From Corythucha ciliata (lineage: Eukaryota; Arthropoda; Insecta; Hemiptera; Tingidae): a stretch of 64,000 bases of DNA. The position numbers and the translations under genes were made by a program. Below, in pieces: positions 1 to 10,799 of this stretch. A model generated the notes under the pieces. The model was not told the origin of the DNA. It made no database searches and saw only the letters and a program-made list of their open reading frames with translations. How positions within the stretch are numbered: position 1 is the stretch's first letter; each line of letters opens with the position of its first letter. The stretch is from NCBI GenBank assembly GCA_038030265.1, contig CM075943.1, forward strand, positions 4,402,001 through 4,466,000, given 5' to 3'.

Positions 1-234
1 TTTCAAGTGTTGGTATTTTGAGGTAAGTTTGCACGCTCATTTTACGCAAGTTTGAACTTTCAAGTTCAAACCCCTCTCCCCTACACGGGGGTAGTAGGCA
101 TTTCGGAGACAACAAAATACAATTAATAAGGTTTGAGACCTGATCAAAACTGTGAAAATGCCCTTTTGAAGGTAGCTGCTAGATCCGCCTTTGGAAAAAA
201 CTGTAGGACGATATTTTACCCTTCAAAAATAAAA

Positions 235-655
235 AAACGCTGTGAATTATCGAACAATGCCTTATTATTTCGACTGTGGGTTTATTATTCATCGATGTAG
301 TCAAATCCGGCTTGAAATTGCATGAAAATCGACACCCCACACCCCTATGATCCCAAATCCTTTGAAAATCCCCATTTTGGACCCGCTTTTGGCCCATAAA
401 ACCCCAGGGAGTTATTTGATCAAACTGGTCAGATGTTAGGACCAACTAGACCCCAAATGGAGTCTATGTGCGAAAGAACGAGTTTTTTCGAGCAATCCTA
501 GGGCAAGATATGGCCCGGACGGCGGACGGACATTTTTTTTATTGCAGATTTGGATTCTACGCACTTTGAAACGTAAAACTACAAATTTTGAGGGGGGTCA
601 AAAAATTTTTTTTGTGATACGATTACAAAGACTTATTATTGAGAAATAATAAGCC
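235..655 (+). repeat. Dispersed ~415-bp repeat, copy 1
   Basis: This stretch is repeated in the same orientation at about 35290-35721, with roughly nine bases in ten identical by eye. Both copies contain the landmark GGAGTCTATGTGCGAAAGAA followed by a T-run. Near the left end both have CTTATTATTTC. At the right end copy 1 has a hairpin, CTTATTATT-gaga-AATAATAAG, so short inverted ends are present. No protein is encoded; the open frame at 179-445 is also open in the other copy but resembles nothing known. The best reading is a non-autonomous mobile element. Its true ends are uncertain because similarity runs a little past the left inverted end. Bases 1-234 hold nothing recognisable. Confidence 0.55.
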
Positions 656-689
656 AAAAAAAGTAAAAGTAGAATTCCACACGAAAAAC

Positions 690-935
690 ATATTTCCATA
701 GAAAAAATTGCTGTAATTCCGCAAAGTCACTTCGCGGCTATATAAATTTGAAAGAAGACGCTAATTTGAGTGAAAGTGTTGATTCGCGGCTAAAATTTCA
801 TAAAATCCAATTCACGGCTCCGGCAGGTAACCTCCGTGGTTAACGTAGAGAAAAAGCGCTAATTCAACGCTGAAATTGAGATAAAACGCTCATTCGCAGC
901 TAATATTAAGCCTCGAAATTACGTCACTTGGAGGC
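690..935 (-). repeat. 33-nt motif array (reverse orientation)
   Basis: Degenerate copies of the window-wide motif read on the - strand (seen here as CGCGGCTAAAATT and AAAGCGCTAATTC). The array stops at 936, next to GCCAGTGGCGAATCTAGGAT, which resembles the transposon-like end seen at 39432 and 53272. No coding potential. Confidence 0.6.
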
Positions 936-1069
936 CAGTGGCGAATCTAGGATTTTGTCTTGGAAAGGGGTTTGTATCGTTTCCGGTGTATATAAGTAAT
1001 TTGATGTTATAAAAAAAAGCTGAAAGGGAAATTAATGTTAATTTGTAATTATTTTATATTTTTTTTAAA

Positions 1070-1335
1070 ATGGCGGAAAACTTTCTTTCATAAAAATCCG
1101 GTCTTCGGTCATCGAGACGTGAAGGATGTGAAGAAAGGGGTTGAACTTCGAAGTGTCGACGTATCCGTAGATGTTAATGATTTCTTCGATGTTTTTGTTG
1201 AGAAGAATTCTGTTGTTTCACGCGCCGTAGTTGTTGTATTGAAATTTCTTTTTTATCACGACGATATGTTTAGTGCACAGCGAGTACTCCGTGGTCGAGC
1301 TCTTTTTGAAATCCACACTCGCATCAAATTCCAAA
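1070..1335 (-). pseudogene. Possible decayed coding fragment, unknown
   Basis: Read on the - strand, this AT-poor patch gives about 88 codons with one internal TGA at roughly codon 38. The composition is protein-like, with EEIINIYGYVDTSKF after the stop. The + strand is also open here (1035-1346, 103 codons), so either could be chance. I do not recognise the sequence. It lies between motif arrays and upstream of Gypsy element A and has no visible relation to either. Confidence 0.15.
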
Positions 1336-1439
1336 AACGGAACTGATTAATTGTTTTTATTTTCCCATATGTCGTTCTTTTATTGTAATAATGAAGTAGC
1401 ACATCGGTACAGGTTCTACGTTCTACCTGATCTACTAAT

Positions 1440-1640
1440 ACGTTCTACGTTCTATTTCCTGAGTTTTAGCCACAAACGTACCTCTACAGGGACCGCAAAT
1501 TGATGTTTTCTCAATTTTAGCCATAAATTAGCGATTTTTGCCGCGATCAAAGCGCTTTTTCTCAATTTTTGCCGCGAGTTAATGCGTTCCTTCAATTTTT
1601 AGCCTTGAATTTGGGGGTTTTCTCAAATTGATCCGCTATT
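1440..1640 (+). repeat. 33-nt motif array (forward)
   Basis: Four to six degenerate copies of the motif TCAATTTTAGCC followed by GCGAATTAGCG and a T-run. They end about 100 bp before the 5' LTR of element A. Confidence 0.55.
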
Positions 1641-1746
1641 TATTGTTAAAGTCTGTTACAGCAGCGAATGAGCAGGAGCTTCTTGTCCACTTTAGCTCTT
1701 TTGCTCAATTTCAGCTTCAAAATACAGGATTTTAACAAAATCCGTG

Positions 1747-1874
1747 TGTAAAGTCCTACTCCATAGAACTTTAAAAGGCAGCACGGCGAACCCTATTCCA
1801 TCGGCGTAGTCACAATTCTTTCTATCTTCGTTATACTTGAACTTTGTCCTCAATTCTTTCATTGGAATGTAAAT
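1747..1874 (+). mobile_element. Gypsy element A, 5' LTR
   Basis: This 128-bp terminal repeat starts TGTAAAGTCCTACTCC and ends in GGAATGTAAAT. It matches 5940-6072 with about seven substitutions or small indels, so the insertion is old. The length is short for a Gypsy LTR. No convincing target-site duplication was found, and no clear tRNA primer site follows it. Confidence 0.85.
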
Positions 1875-1911
1875 AAACAAGCTAGTGGATAGAAACCCCC
1901 CTCAAGACCCC

Positions 1912-2671
1912 ATGAGTGAAATAAAAAAACACATCACAGTGGAGAAATTCTCGTCTAGAAACAAAAACGTGAAGGCCTGGGTTGACGATTTTGAAAGAGA
2001 AGCGACCTCTCGAGCGAACTTTCTTTGAGCGGATCAAGATTGATAGAAGCTTTAGAATTCTGCTTAGACCAATCTATGAATGATTGGTTTTCGAACACTC
2101 GGAAGAAACTAGGTGTTGAAGCTGATTGGAATTCCTGGAAAAGTAGCTTGATTTCTACCTTCAGTGACGACTCTTGGGCACCAATTAGATTTGCCTACAG
2201 CTATCGACACATGGCAGGATCCTTAATCGACTTTGTTTTGAAAAAGGAACGGCTGCTTCTAGATCTCGACCACGGGATTCCGGACACATTTTGCTGAATC
2301 TCATTATCCTGGTGCTCCCCACCAGAATTCAGAACGAGCTGAGCAGGTCTCCTGTCACCTCTGTGAATCTTATAATTTCAAATTTAAAGAGATTCGATTA
2401 CGAGCTCGCGAGAGAAAGCGCCCAAACTTCTAAAGCCATGTCTGAAACTCCGAAGTTTAGAACGTCTGAGGCACCCGGAAATTCACGTAAAACACATCCG
2501 ACTAAAAAAAAAAAAAGCCCCTGTTCCATTTGCGAGAAAAACAATCGCGGCACTCGTTTTCATGAAGAAAAAAATTGTTGGTTCAAATACACTAATAAAT
2601 TTAAAACTGTGAATAACGTGGAAATCGAAACAGAACTAAATTCAAAAGTGGTTGATCAAAAAAACTTGTAA
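1912..2671 (+). pseudogene. gag: Element A gag (frameshifted)
   Basis: Gag forms the retrotransposon capsid and binds its RNA. The ATG at 1912, 38 bp after the 5' LTR, opens a frame that is lost near 2020. Translation continues in a second frame (to 2297) and then a third (2291-2671), so at least two frameshifts have occurred. The middle part has the tryptophan-rich capsid look (residues such as SWKSSLISTFSDDSW). The last part ends with a lysine/serine-rich segment and a cysteine-histidine box of the form C-x2-C-x9-H-x4-C near 2520-2577. The stop lies at the start of the protease frame. Gag identity rests on position, the knuckle and the downstream pol. Confidence 0.65.
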
Positions 2672-3130
2672 TGATACTACTGATTAAAGTTGAATTGCTA
2701 ATAAATAACAGCCAAAATTGTAGTGGAATTTATGATCCTGGGGCAAATATTTCTCTGATAAATTATAATTTCCTAAGGAAGTCCAAAATAAATGCTATTA
2801 AGGCTGGCGATAGCAAATTCAACATGGTCAGTGGTATAGGAAAAGTCTGTGGTATTGTTAATATCGATCTTAAAATAATGAACCTTACGCAGAATGTATC
2901 AGGTTTTGTTGTCAAAAGTGATGGTTTCCGCCATGATTTTCTCATTGGTCTGGACTTGATAGTAAAATTTAAATTATGCCAAAATGACCAATTAGAAATA
3001 ACGCAAAATGTATCGGCTCTTTTAGATTCTTGTACTGAACTCCCGAGCCACGGTGCTCACAATACTGATAGCGAATATCGCACAGACTGCCATCTACGAC
3101 GCCAATTGTTGTCAAGCAAAGCTCAATCAT
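2671..3130 (+). pseudogene. pro: Element A retropepsin region
   Basis: A retroviral-type aspartic protease would cut the gag-pol polyprotein. The active-site segment reads IYDPGANISLINYNFL, so the usual Asp-Thr-Gly is Asp-Pro-Gly. The second landmark, FLIGLDLI, fits the conserved hydrophobic-Gly-x-Asp segment. The frame starts at the gag stop (2671) and is open to 3153, overlapping the RT frame from 3053; the join needs a frameshift. DPG may be a lesion or a family variant; the sequence alone cannot tell. Confidence 0.6.
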
Positions 3131-3960
3131 TTAAACGAAAGACAAAAGAATGACGTTAACGAGCTTCTGAAGAAACACGAAACAGTTTTTGCTAGAAATA
3201 AATTCGACGTTGGTACAGTACAAGATCACGAAACCACCCTAAGATTAACCGAGCATAAATATGTTTCAAAAAGACCTTACAGGTGCTCCTTAGAGAATCA
3301 AAAAGAAATAGAATCCCAAATTACGCAATTACTATCAGCCAACCTTATTGAAGAGTCAACCTCCGCTTTCGCAGCACCTGTAACATTAGCTTATAAAAGA
3401 GACAAAAATAAAAGAAATAGGCTTTGCATTGATTACACAGATTTAAACAGATTAATTGTTCCTGAAAGCCAACCATTCCCACTAATATCAGGTTTAATAG
3501 AAAAAACAAGGGACTGCAACTGGTTCTCCAACCTAGACATTAACAGTGCATTCTGGTCAATTCCTCTAAGAAAGAAAGATTATTACAAAACCGGTTTTGT
3601 CACCCAAACCGGACACTACAATTGGAAATGTTTACCTTTCGGATTAAAGTCCTCATTTCCAAAAAATATTATGAATATTTTTCGCCGCAATTGTCTCGAT
3701 TCTTTCTGTGTAAACTACATTGATGATATTTTGATTTTTTCGAAAACTTTTGAGGAACACTTGGACCATATAACAAAATTATTAAAGGTACTAAGTAAAG
3801 AAGGTTTCAAACTAAAATTTTCCAAATAAAACTTTGCAACTAACAGCGTCAAATACCTTGGACACGTCATTAGCCATAACACAACAAAACCAATAAACGA
3901 CAATGTTCTGCCAATAACTAACTTTCCCACCCCGAAAAACAAGAAAAACATCAGACAATT
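3053..3960 (+). pseudogene. pol: Element A reverse transcriptase
   Basis: This is a Ty3/Gypsy RT that would copy element RNA into DNA. In order it shows NLIEESTSAFAAPVTL (substrate loop), LCIDYTDLNRL, the first catalytic Asp in SNLDINSAFWSIPL, the FGLKSS segment, and the catalytic box YIDDILIFS at about 3715-3741. The frame stops at 3829 (a TAA after KLKFSK). The coding sense continues past it with YLGHVISH and LLGKINFYHNYIPK, the usual Gypsy connection into RNase H. A short deletion or shift near FGLKSSFPKNI replaces the usual ATFQR motif. The two catalytic aspartates of YIDD are intact. Confidence 0.8.
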
Positions 3961-3961
3961 A

Positions 3962-4661
3962 TTGGGCAAAATAAATTTTTACCACAACTATATTCCCAAA
4001 GCCACTCAAACTCTCGAACCTTTTCATAATTTATTAAGGAAAAATGTAAATTTCAGTTGCGATAACGAATGTGAAAAAAGTTTCAACTTAGTCAAAACCT
4101 ATCTCTCCTCGGAGCCTTGCCTAGCCATCTACAATCCCAATAGGCAAACAATAGTGCAGACTGATGCTAGTCTTGAAGGAATTGGCGCAATTCCAAAGCA
4201 AAAACAAGGCGACGGAAAATTCAAGCCGGTGGCATACTTTTCTAAGAAATTAAATGAACACCAGAAACGTAATGCCAGAATGCCTGGCAATTAAAGAAGT
4301 ATTAGCCCATTGGAAACACTGGTTACTCGGAATAAATTTTACTGTTCACACAGATCACAAACCTTTAGAACACATGAAAATAAATTCAAAAACCGATGAA
4401 GAACTCAGTCATTTAATGTTTTGCTTATCACAGTACAATTTTACAATCAAATATGTCCCAGGTGAAACAAACTCAGAAGCTGATTGCTTGTCAAGAAACC
4501 CTGTCATGGATCCAATGGACATTGACGATGACCTAAAAATAGTAAATTTCATAGAATTACAGGAAATAAATAAGGATCAAAGCCATTTAAACGATAAATT
4601 TCTTCCAAATCATCGTATTACAAAGAGAGGAGACATTCTTTACAGCCAGCACAAAAAATAA
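3962..4661 (+). pseudogene. pol: Element A RNase H and connection
   Basis: RNase H would degrade the RNA strand of the RNA-DNA hybrid. The first catalytic Asp is in IVQTDASLEGIGA, the Glu in ECLAIKEVLAHWKHWL, and the second Asp in TVHTDHKPLEHM. The tail VPGETNSEADCLSRNP is the classical end of a Gypsy RNase H. The domain is split across two frames that overlap at 4254-4294, so one frameshift falls between the first Asp and the Glu. Confidence 0.8.
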
Positions 4662-5702
4662 AATAAAATAATTATTTCACCCAAGTATTGTCACAGCCTA
4701 GTTAAAAAAGTACACAACCAATTCGGTCATATTGGACCACGACAAATGGAGCTAAAAATAACTCCCTTATATTTTTGCAAATATCTAAAAAAGATAATTG
4801 CCAATTTCTGCCAAAATTGCGGCGTCTGCAGAAAAAATAAATCCAGGAGACTTTTTGTCTATGGTCATCTCTCGCAATTCCTGCCAAACGACCTTACGAA
4901 TACATGTCGTTGGAGACCATAGGTGGTTTCGCTGGTAATCGCTCGCCAAAAAGGTACTTACACCTATTAGTGGACCACTTCACTAGATTTGCATACATCC
5001 TCACTTCGAAGAATGAAAAAGCTAACGATTTCATGACATTATTAAACAAAATTCTTTCCAAAGGAATCAAAATAGGGACTTTACTAACTGATCAGTACAG
5101 TGGAATAAATTCAACCGAATTCAAATCATTTCTAAAACGCCACCATGTTAATCTCATTTTCACAGCAGTAGATGGCGCTTTTTCCAATGGACTTAACGAA
5201 CGGCTAAACCAAACCCTAGTAAACCGGATTCGATGCAAAATGAACGAATCACCATCAAATGTCAAACACTCATTGTCGGTAATTGCGGAGCAATGTGTCC
5301 AGGAATATAATAATACGGTACACACGTCCACTAAATTCAGCCCTAATTACTTATTAAATAACGAAGAAGGTACACATTGTCCCCAACAGCTATGAACTCC
5401 CAAGAGATCTGGAGGAAGATAGAGTCAAAGCCTTTGAAAACTCACAAAAAGCACACGGACGCAACAAAAAAAGGTATGATACAAAAAGAAGAATACCCAC
5501 CTTTAAGGTAGGAGATATGGTTTACGTAACTCATGAAAACAGCCTGAATCGAAATAAACTCGACGAAATCCGAACTGGTCCATTTAAGATTTTGGAACAT
5601 ATCTCCAATTCTATCTATAAAATTGATTCGGGCCACCGAAAAGAACAGTCCAACTACTTCCATGTATCAAAACTTTATCCTCAAATCATCCAAAATAATT
5701 AA
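4662..5702 (+). pseudogene. int: Element A integrase
   Basis: Integrase would insert the cDNA. The zinc-binding part (4665-4900) reads VHNQFGHIG ... CQNCGVC but contains stops. The catalytic core (4904-5395, 163 codons) shows Asp in LVDHFTRFAYI, Asp in LLTDQYSG, and Glu in GLNERLNQTLVNR. A further frame (5441-5702) gives the C-terminal module with FKVGDMVYV and RTGPFKILEH. That is a GPY/F motif, typical of many Gypsy integrases. The frame ends at TAA 5700. About 230 bp of non-coding sequence lies between this stop and the polypurine tract. Confidence 0.8.
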
Positions 5703-5930
5703 TCATGTAAATTTCGTATGAATTAAGCTAACCATTAGTACGACATATAACAAGGAAAAGAGTTATAAGTGTATCAACTAATTTTACAAGCGAAAATCAT
5801 ACGCCTATGAGTAAGTATGAATATATTTTGTTAATTTTAGACTTATTTGTATTTATGCATCTGTAAGTGGCATTCTGCATATGTGAACATCTGTATCCAT
5901 ACCACTAAATAGTCAACTTATTGGCTCCTG

Positions 5931-5939
5931 GAAGGGAGA
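5931..5939 (+). other. Element A polypurine tract
   Basis: GAAGGGAGA lies directly before the 3' LTR. Reverse transcription primes plus-strand DNA from such a purine run, and its position fixes the left edge of the 3' LTR. Confidence 0.7.
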
Positions 5940-6072
5940 TGTAAAGTCCTACTCCATAGAACTTTAAAGGCAGCACGGCGAACCCTATCCATCGCCGTAG
6001 TAACAATTCTTTCTATCTTTGTTATACTTGGACTTTGTCCTCAATTCTTTCATTCTTCATTGGAATGTAAAT
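5940..6072 (+). mobile_element. Gypsy element A, 3' LTR
   Basis: This 133-bp match to 1747-1874 has a small local duplication (CTTCATT) that makes it slightly longer than the 5' LTR. It closes element A at about 4.3 kb in total. The next 220 bp (6073-6290) are AT-rich and hold nothing recognisable. Confidence 0.85.
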
Positions 6073-6289
6073 CTTCCTTCCCCCCTCTGTTCCCTCTCTA
6101 GTCTTTAGTTATGTTTTGTACTCCGATGCAGAAGGATCGGAAGGATCATGTATTTTGATTTCTTATTTACAGGTACGAGTATTGTGCCAATTATTTTCAT
6201 TTATTTTCAATGATGGTAATAAAATCTTATTTACAGCAATCAAAGCGTGATACCCTTCCGGGAAATAATCCTACACGTGAATTGACGTT

Positions 6290-6920
6290 TATTCCTCCAT
6301 TTTAGCTTCGCATTTGCACTTTTTCTCATTTTATCCGCAAATTATTTTTCCAAATTTTAGCTGCGGATTATTTCTTATTTCTTTGATTTTAGCCGCGAAA
6401 CACAACATTCCCCAACCCTAGCTGTAAAATTAGCGCAGTGTCTCAAATTGATCCGTGAATTAGCGTCTTTATCCAGTTTAACTGCTAAAATTAGAGTTTT
6501 TTGGCCAACATTAGCAGTTTTAGCTGCAAATGAGCGTTCCCCACTAATTTTAGGAGGGAATCAGCAGTTTGTCTCAGTTTTATGGATTTATCACATGCAT
6601 CCATGAATTAGTGTTTTTCTAAATTTTAGCATCAATTTATCGCTTTTTCTTTCATTTTGCCCCGAATCAGCACTATATTTCTTAATTTTAGCCGCGAATT
6701 ATTTTCTTAAATTTTAGCGGTGATTTATTTTTCAATTTTAGCCATGAATTTGCGCATTTTCTCAAATTGTGATCCACGAATTGGCGTCTTTCTCATTTTT
6801 CAGTTGCGAACGAGCGTTTTTTTTTTCAATTCTAGTCGGGAATCAGCCGATTTTTCCCAGTTTTAGCCGCGAATAAAAGCGCTTTTTCTCGATTTTAGTT
6901 ACGTTCGTTGCCTCAAGAAT
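6290..6920 (+). repeat. 33-nt motif array (forward)
   Basis: About 18 degenerate copies of the window-wide motif, spaced roughly 30-36 nt. Clear examples are TTTAGCCGCGAATTATT near 6690 and TTTTAGCCGCGAATAAAAGC near 6862. No coding frame crosses it. Bases 6920-7070 hold nothing recognisable. Confidence 0.7.
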
Positions 6921-7074
6921 CCACGAAGGGAGGCCGACATCGGGGCTAAAGAGGTTATATTTAGATGGACTGTTACCTACTCAGCCCTCTCATGCAGTCC
7001 TATGTAAATTGTGATAAAGTAACCCTTGTGTGACCTATTCCTACTTTAAAAAAGTTAGCCCCGATGTCCGGAAC

Positions 7075-7200
7075 TCGTTCAGTGGTTGGATCTTTTGCTG
7101 AGGTTGGACCTTGGCTGTGGTTGAGCCTTGTTTGTGGTTGGAGCTTTGCTGTTGTTGGGAATTAACCACGGTTGGAGGTTCTATCTGTGGTTATAGGTTC
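7075..7200 (+). repeat. Short GGTTGGA-rich degenerate repeat
   Basis: Six or so imperfect units built on GTGGTTGGAGCTTTGCTG, about 20 nt each. The repeat is local; I did not see it elsewhere in the window. Confidence 0.55.
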
Positions 7201-7620
7201 TTAAATTTGCCAAAACATCAAAATTGGGTTCCCTTAGTGCCGAATCCGTGAAATTGCTTCTATGAAGGCCACGAACGCGTGAAATTGGTATCTCTTGAAT
7301 CCCGTGAAATATGACTTTTTAATGAGTCAACCCCGAAAGATTTGGATTTTGAGGGAATCACAATCCTCCAAAATTGATTTTTCAAAGGACCAAATCTTTG
7401 AAAATTGGGCTTAAAGGGTTGAAAACTGTCAATTCTAGCCATCTAACCAAGACAATTTCAGTCAAGACCGTAAAGAAGAGGAATCTGACTCTGGAATCAA
7501 CTGTTTCGTCTTTCTGGTTGGTCTTTTCGGGTGATGAAAACCCGGGAAATTTGGTTCTTTTGTGATCCAAATCCACGAAATTTGGGCTTTGAAAGGCTAA
7601 CCCCCACGAAAATTTTTTAT
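7200..7620 (+). repeat. Second motif family (CGTGAAATT type)
   Basis: Degenerate units of about 35 nt built on CCGTGAAATTTGGGCTTT followed by AAAGG and CCAA. The reverse complement of the same phrase (CCAAATTTTACGCATTTAGC) forms an array at 45180-45760. The small open frames on both strands here come from the repeat, not from genes. Confidence 0.5.
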
Positions 7621-7744
7621 TTTAATGTGCTCAATGGGCATTCTGGCTCAGAGTGGAAAGTCCAATTCACAGCCACTGGCGGACCTACACCCAGCGTGCG
7701 GGGTTCGGAGCGGATAACTCTACGAGTCCCCTTAGTATCTGCTC

Positions 7745-8155
7745 TGTATTAGTGCTTTTTCTGACTTTTAGCCACAATTAAGTTGAATTCAGAAGGCGAG
7801 AATCGGCGTATTTTCAATTTTGAACATTTATTGGAATTTTTGTCCATTGCATCCGCGAATTTACACTTTTTCTCAATTTTCAGCAGGGAATTAGCATTTT
7901 TCTGTATTTCAACGTAAGTCATCATTCCATGAAGCGGTTTTTATAAATATTTCCTAAAAATTGGCGCTTTGCTCAATTTTCAGCCGTGAATTATCACGAT
8001 TTCTCAATTTGAACTGAAATTTAGAGTTACTCTTAATTTCAGCCGCGCTAATTAGTGTTTTTTTCAATATTACCCGTGAGTAAGGCGTTTGTTTTACATT
8101 TTAGCCCCACGTTGGCCGTTTCGTTTCAATTTTTTTACGGATTAGCACTTTTTCT
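7745..8155 (+). repeat. 33-nt motif array (forward)
   Basis: About 12 degenerate motif copies (for example TCAATTTTCAGCCGTGAATT near 7974). They run up to the left end of the MITE at 8159. The patch before it (7620-7740) holds CCACTGGCGGACCTACACCC at 7673, a typical transposon-end phrase without a visible partner. Confidence 0.6.
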
Positions 8156-8188
8156 TACGCCCTGTTCACACGACGCAATGTTTGAAGC

Positions 8189-10643
8189 CAGGCGCGGATC
8201 CAAAGTCAGCTTAATGAGGGGGCCATATTATATGACACCATCCGGCCCCCTGCCCTAGAAATATACCACACGTCACACAGTTATCCAGACAGACACCGTT
8301 ATCAAAGGTCTCAATCTCTGATAATTGAAAAATCGGAAAATTAAGGAAACTCAAAGGTCGAAAACATGAAAAAAAACAACAACATTCATCGTAACGTGAA
8401 CTATTAGTTTGGCAAAAATACGCCTCCCGCCGAATGAAGTAAACTCAGCGCCGTGGTGGAGGGGAAGCTCTTATGTCTCACGGCTAGCACTGTAATTTTA
8501 ACCGTCAAAATTGGGTTTTTTTAGTGAGCGAAATTACTGTTTATCGAGTGAAACCATCTAAAAACTGTTCTTAGTGCGCAAAATCGGCGCAATCGGTCAC
8601 TGAAATAGGCCACCCAGTCAAGTTGGTTTACTGGCAAACAAATTTACCAAAATTGGCTGTTGATAAAATTGACAGTCTCCTCATGAAATTAACACTTTCC
8701 TCGTAAAATTGGAAATTTCCCAATAAAATTGAAAATTTCCTCATAAAAGGGACAATTTCTCATATAATTGACAATTTTCTCATAAAATTGACAGTCTCTT
8801 CGTGAAATTGACATTTCCTTGTAAAGCATACAATTTTCTCATAAAATTCACGATTTCATCATAAAATTGGTAATTCCCCTATAAAACTGAGTATTTCTTC
8901 ATAAAATTGACGAATTTCCTTATAACATAAGACAATTTCCTGATAGAATTGATAATTTCCTCAAAAAATTGACAATCTCACCACAAAATAGACAATTTCC
9001 TCATGAACTTGTCAATTTCTTCATAAACTGGACAATTTCCACACAAAAATTATTATTTCTCCATAAAATTGACAATTTCCCCCATAAAAGTGAAATTTTT
9101 CTCGTAAAAGAGACAATTTACTCTAAAAATTGACAATTCTTCACATAATTAACAACTTCCCCATAAAATTTACCATTTCCTAATGAAAGTGACCATTTCC
9201 ATATAAAGCATACTATTTCCGCATGACAATTTCCTCATAAAATTGACAATTACTTCATCAAATTTACAATTTCTTCATCAAATTGACAATTTCATCATAG
9301 CATAGGCTATTTTGCCGATAAAATTGACTATTTTGCCTATAAAATTGACTATTTTTCTTCATGAAATTTACCATTTCCTATAACATATATTTTTCCTCGT
9401 AGAATGGACAGTTTCCTCATAAAATTGACAATTTCCTTATAAAGCATACAATTTCCTCGTGAAATTCTCGATTTCCTTATAAAATTGACAATTTCCTCAT
9501 AAAATTGACAATTTCCTCATAAAATTGACAATTTCCTCATAAAATTGACAATTTCCTCATAAAATTGACAATTTCCTCATAAAATTGACAATTTCGCCAT
9601 AAAATAGACAATTTCCTCATGAAATTGACCATTCCCCCATAAAAGTGGCAATTTCCTCATAAAATTGATAATTTCCTCATAAAATAGACAATTACCCCAT
9701 AAAATTAATAATTTCCTCATAAAATTGACAATTCACTCTTACAGTGATCATTTCTGCAAATTCATTCAAAAAAGGCAATTTTCTCATTATATTGACAATT
9801 CCTTTTACAATTGTCATTTTCTTCATAAAATTGACTATTATCTTACCAAACTGACGATGTACTCATCGAATTGACACTTTTTAGAGTGAAAACTTCCTCA
9901 TAAAATCAACCATTATGCTCATAGGCTTAAGATGCCTTACAAAATTGAACGTTTTCTCCTTTTTCTCATAAAACAGACAATTTCGTTATGAAATTGACCA
10001 TTTTTTCGTGAAACCGACGAGTTTTTTCATAAAATAGACAATAATGTCATCTTAACATTGCTCTTCGAGAAGCGTTTCGCATTATTTGTTTCCCTTGACG
10101 CTGCATTTCACGTAAATGTCGCATTGAATGTGGCGATTCACGTGAGTGTTAAATGGAAAGTTGGTTATTTAAATTTGAACAATTACAGCCGCGTAGTTTT
10201 TGACAGTATGCATTTCGGGCCCAATCCCGGTGCCCCTCATCAGCAATCTTATCGCCACTAAGGCAAAACTAAGAAAACCAACAAAACAAAGATGAACAAT
10301 TCCCGTGAGTGTTTTCCCGAATGTTGCGTTTTGCCCGCCGTGGGGCATTTTGCGTATAGTTTACTCGTTGTGCCGCGGCCTTTCGAAAGAGTTTTTTTCC
10401 CCCCACAATGTGACGTTTCGCTTAAAGTTTGCCCTTGGCGAGACCTTTCGCAATCATTTTTCCCTTGACGTGGTCGCGTTCCACCCTCGAGTCCCTGACA
10501 AAATGACCCTAAAATTAGAGGTAATCACCCCTCCTCGATAGGATTTTGTAGGAGATTTTGGTGATTTTTTTTTTTGCGCAAGTGACCTCGACTCCAAGGG
10601 AGGGGCCATGACCCCGGAGGCCCCTCCCTTGGATCCGCCATTG
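8189..10643 (+). mobile_element. hAT-like non-autonomous transposon
   Basis: The 2455-bp element is flanked by a perfect 8-bp duplication, TTTGAAGC (8181-8188 and 10644-10651). Eight bases is the hAT superfamily size. Its ends are imperfect inverted repeats, CAGGCGCGGATCCAAAG on the left and CAATGGCGGATCCAAGG read inward from the right. Both ends carry a subterminal GC hairpin: AGGGGGCC/GGCCCCCT at 8217-8251, and a 14-bp stem at 10594-10607 with 10619-10632. There is no transposase; most of the interior is the 20-bp minisatellite. Removing the element restores a MITE with matching ends, which supports these borders. Confidence 0.75.
8640..10050 (+). repeat. 20-bp minisatellite
   Basis: This 1.4-kb tandem array has the unit ATAAAATTGACAATTTCCTC. 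It is perfect or nearly so at about 9478-9595 (six consecutive units) and decays to both sides. Each unit holds an interrupted palindrome, AAATTG-a-CAATTT. A uniform centre with decayed flanks is the pattern expected from unequal exchange. The array lies wholly inside the hAT-like element. Confidence 0.9.
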
Positions 10644-10799
10644 TTTGAAGCTAAATTGCATGTTGGTTCTTCAAAAACATCCAGTCACACCAAGGAACAC
10701 GTGTTTTTAAAAATCTAGCATGCAATGTAGCTTGTCATTGCATAGTGTGAACTGGGCTATAGTTTTAACCTCGAAATATCCTTTAGAAGACATGGATTG

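Larger units (their letters stand above)
8159..10757 (+). mobile_element. MITE split by a hAT-like element
   Basis: The outer ends are inverted repeats: left GCCCTGTTCACACGACGCAA (8159) and, reading in from the right end at 10757, GCCCAGTTCACACTATGCAA. The match continues inward through AAGCTA and ATTGCATG. With the inner insertion removed the unit is about 136 bp. It resembles the 137-bp MITE at 54012, whose ends start GGCCCGGTTCACAAGC. It carries no gene. I could not define a clean target duplication. Confidence 0.55.

Noticed and set aside
1875..1905. tRNA primer site for element A
   Set aside because: No TGG-led match to a tRNA 3' end directly after the LTR could be recognised.
9478..9595. 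Regularly spaced 20-bp repeats as a CRISPR array
   Set aside because: Units are directly adjacent without spacers, there are no cas genes, and the DNA is animal.
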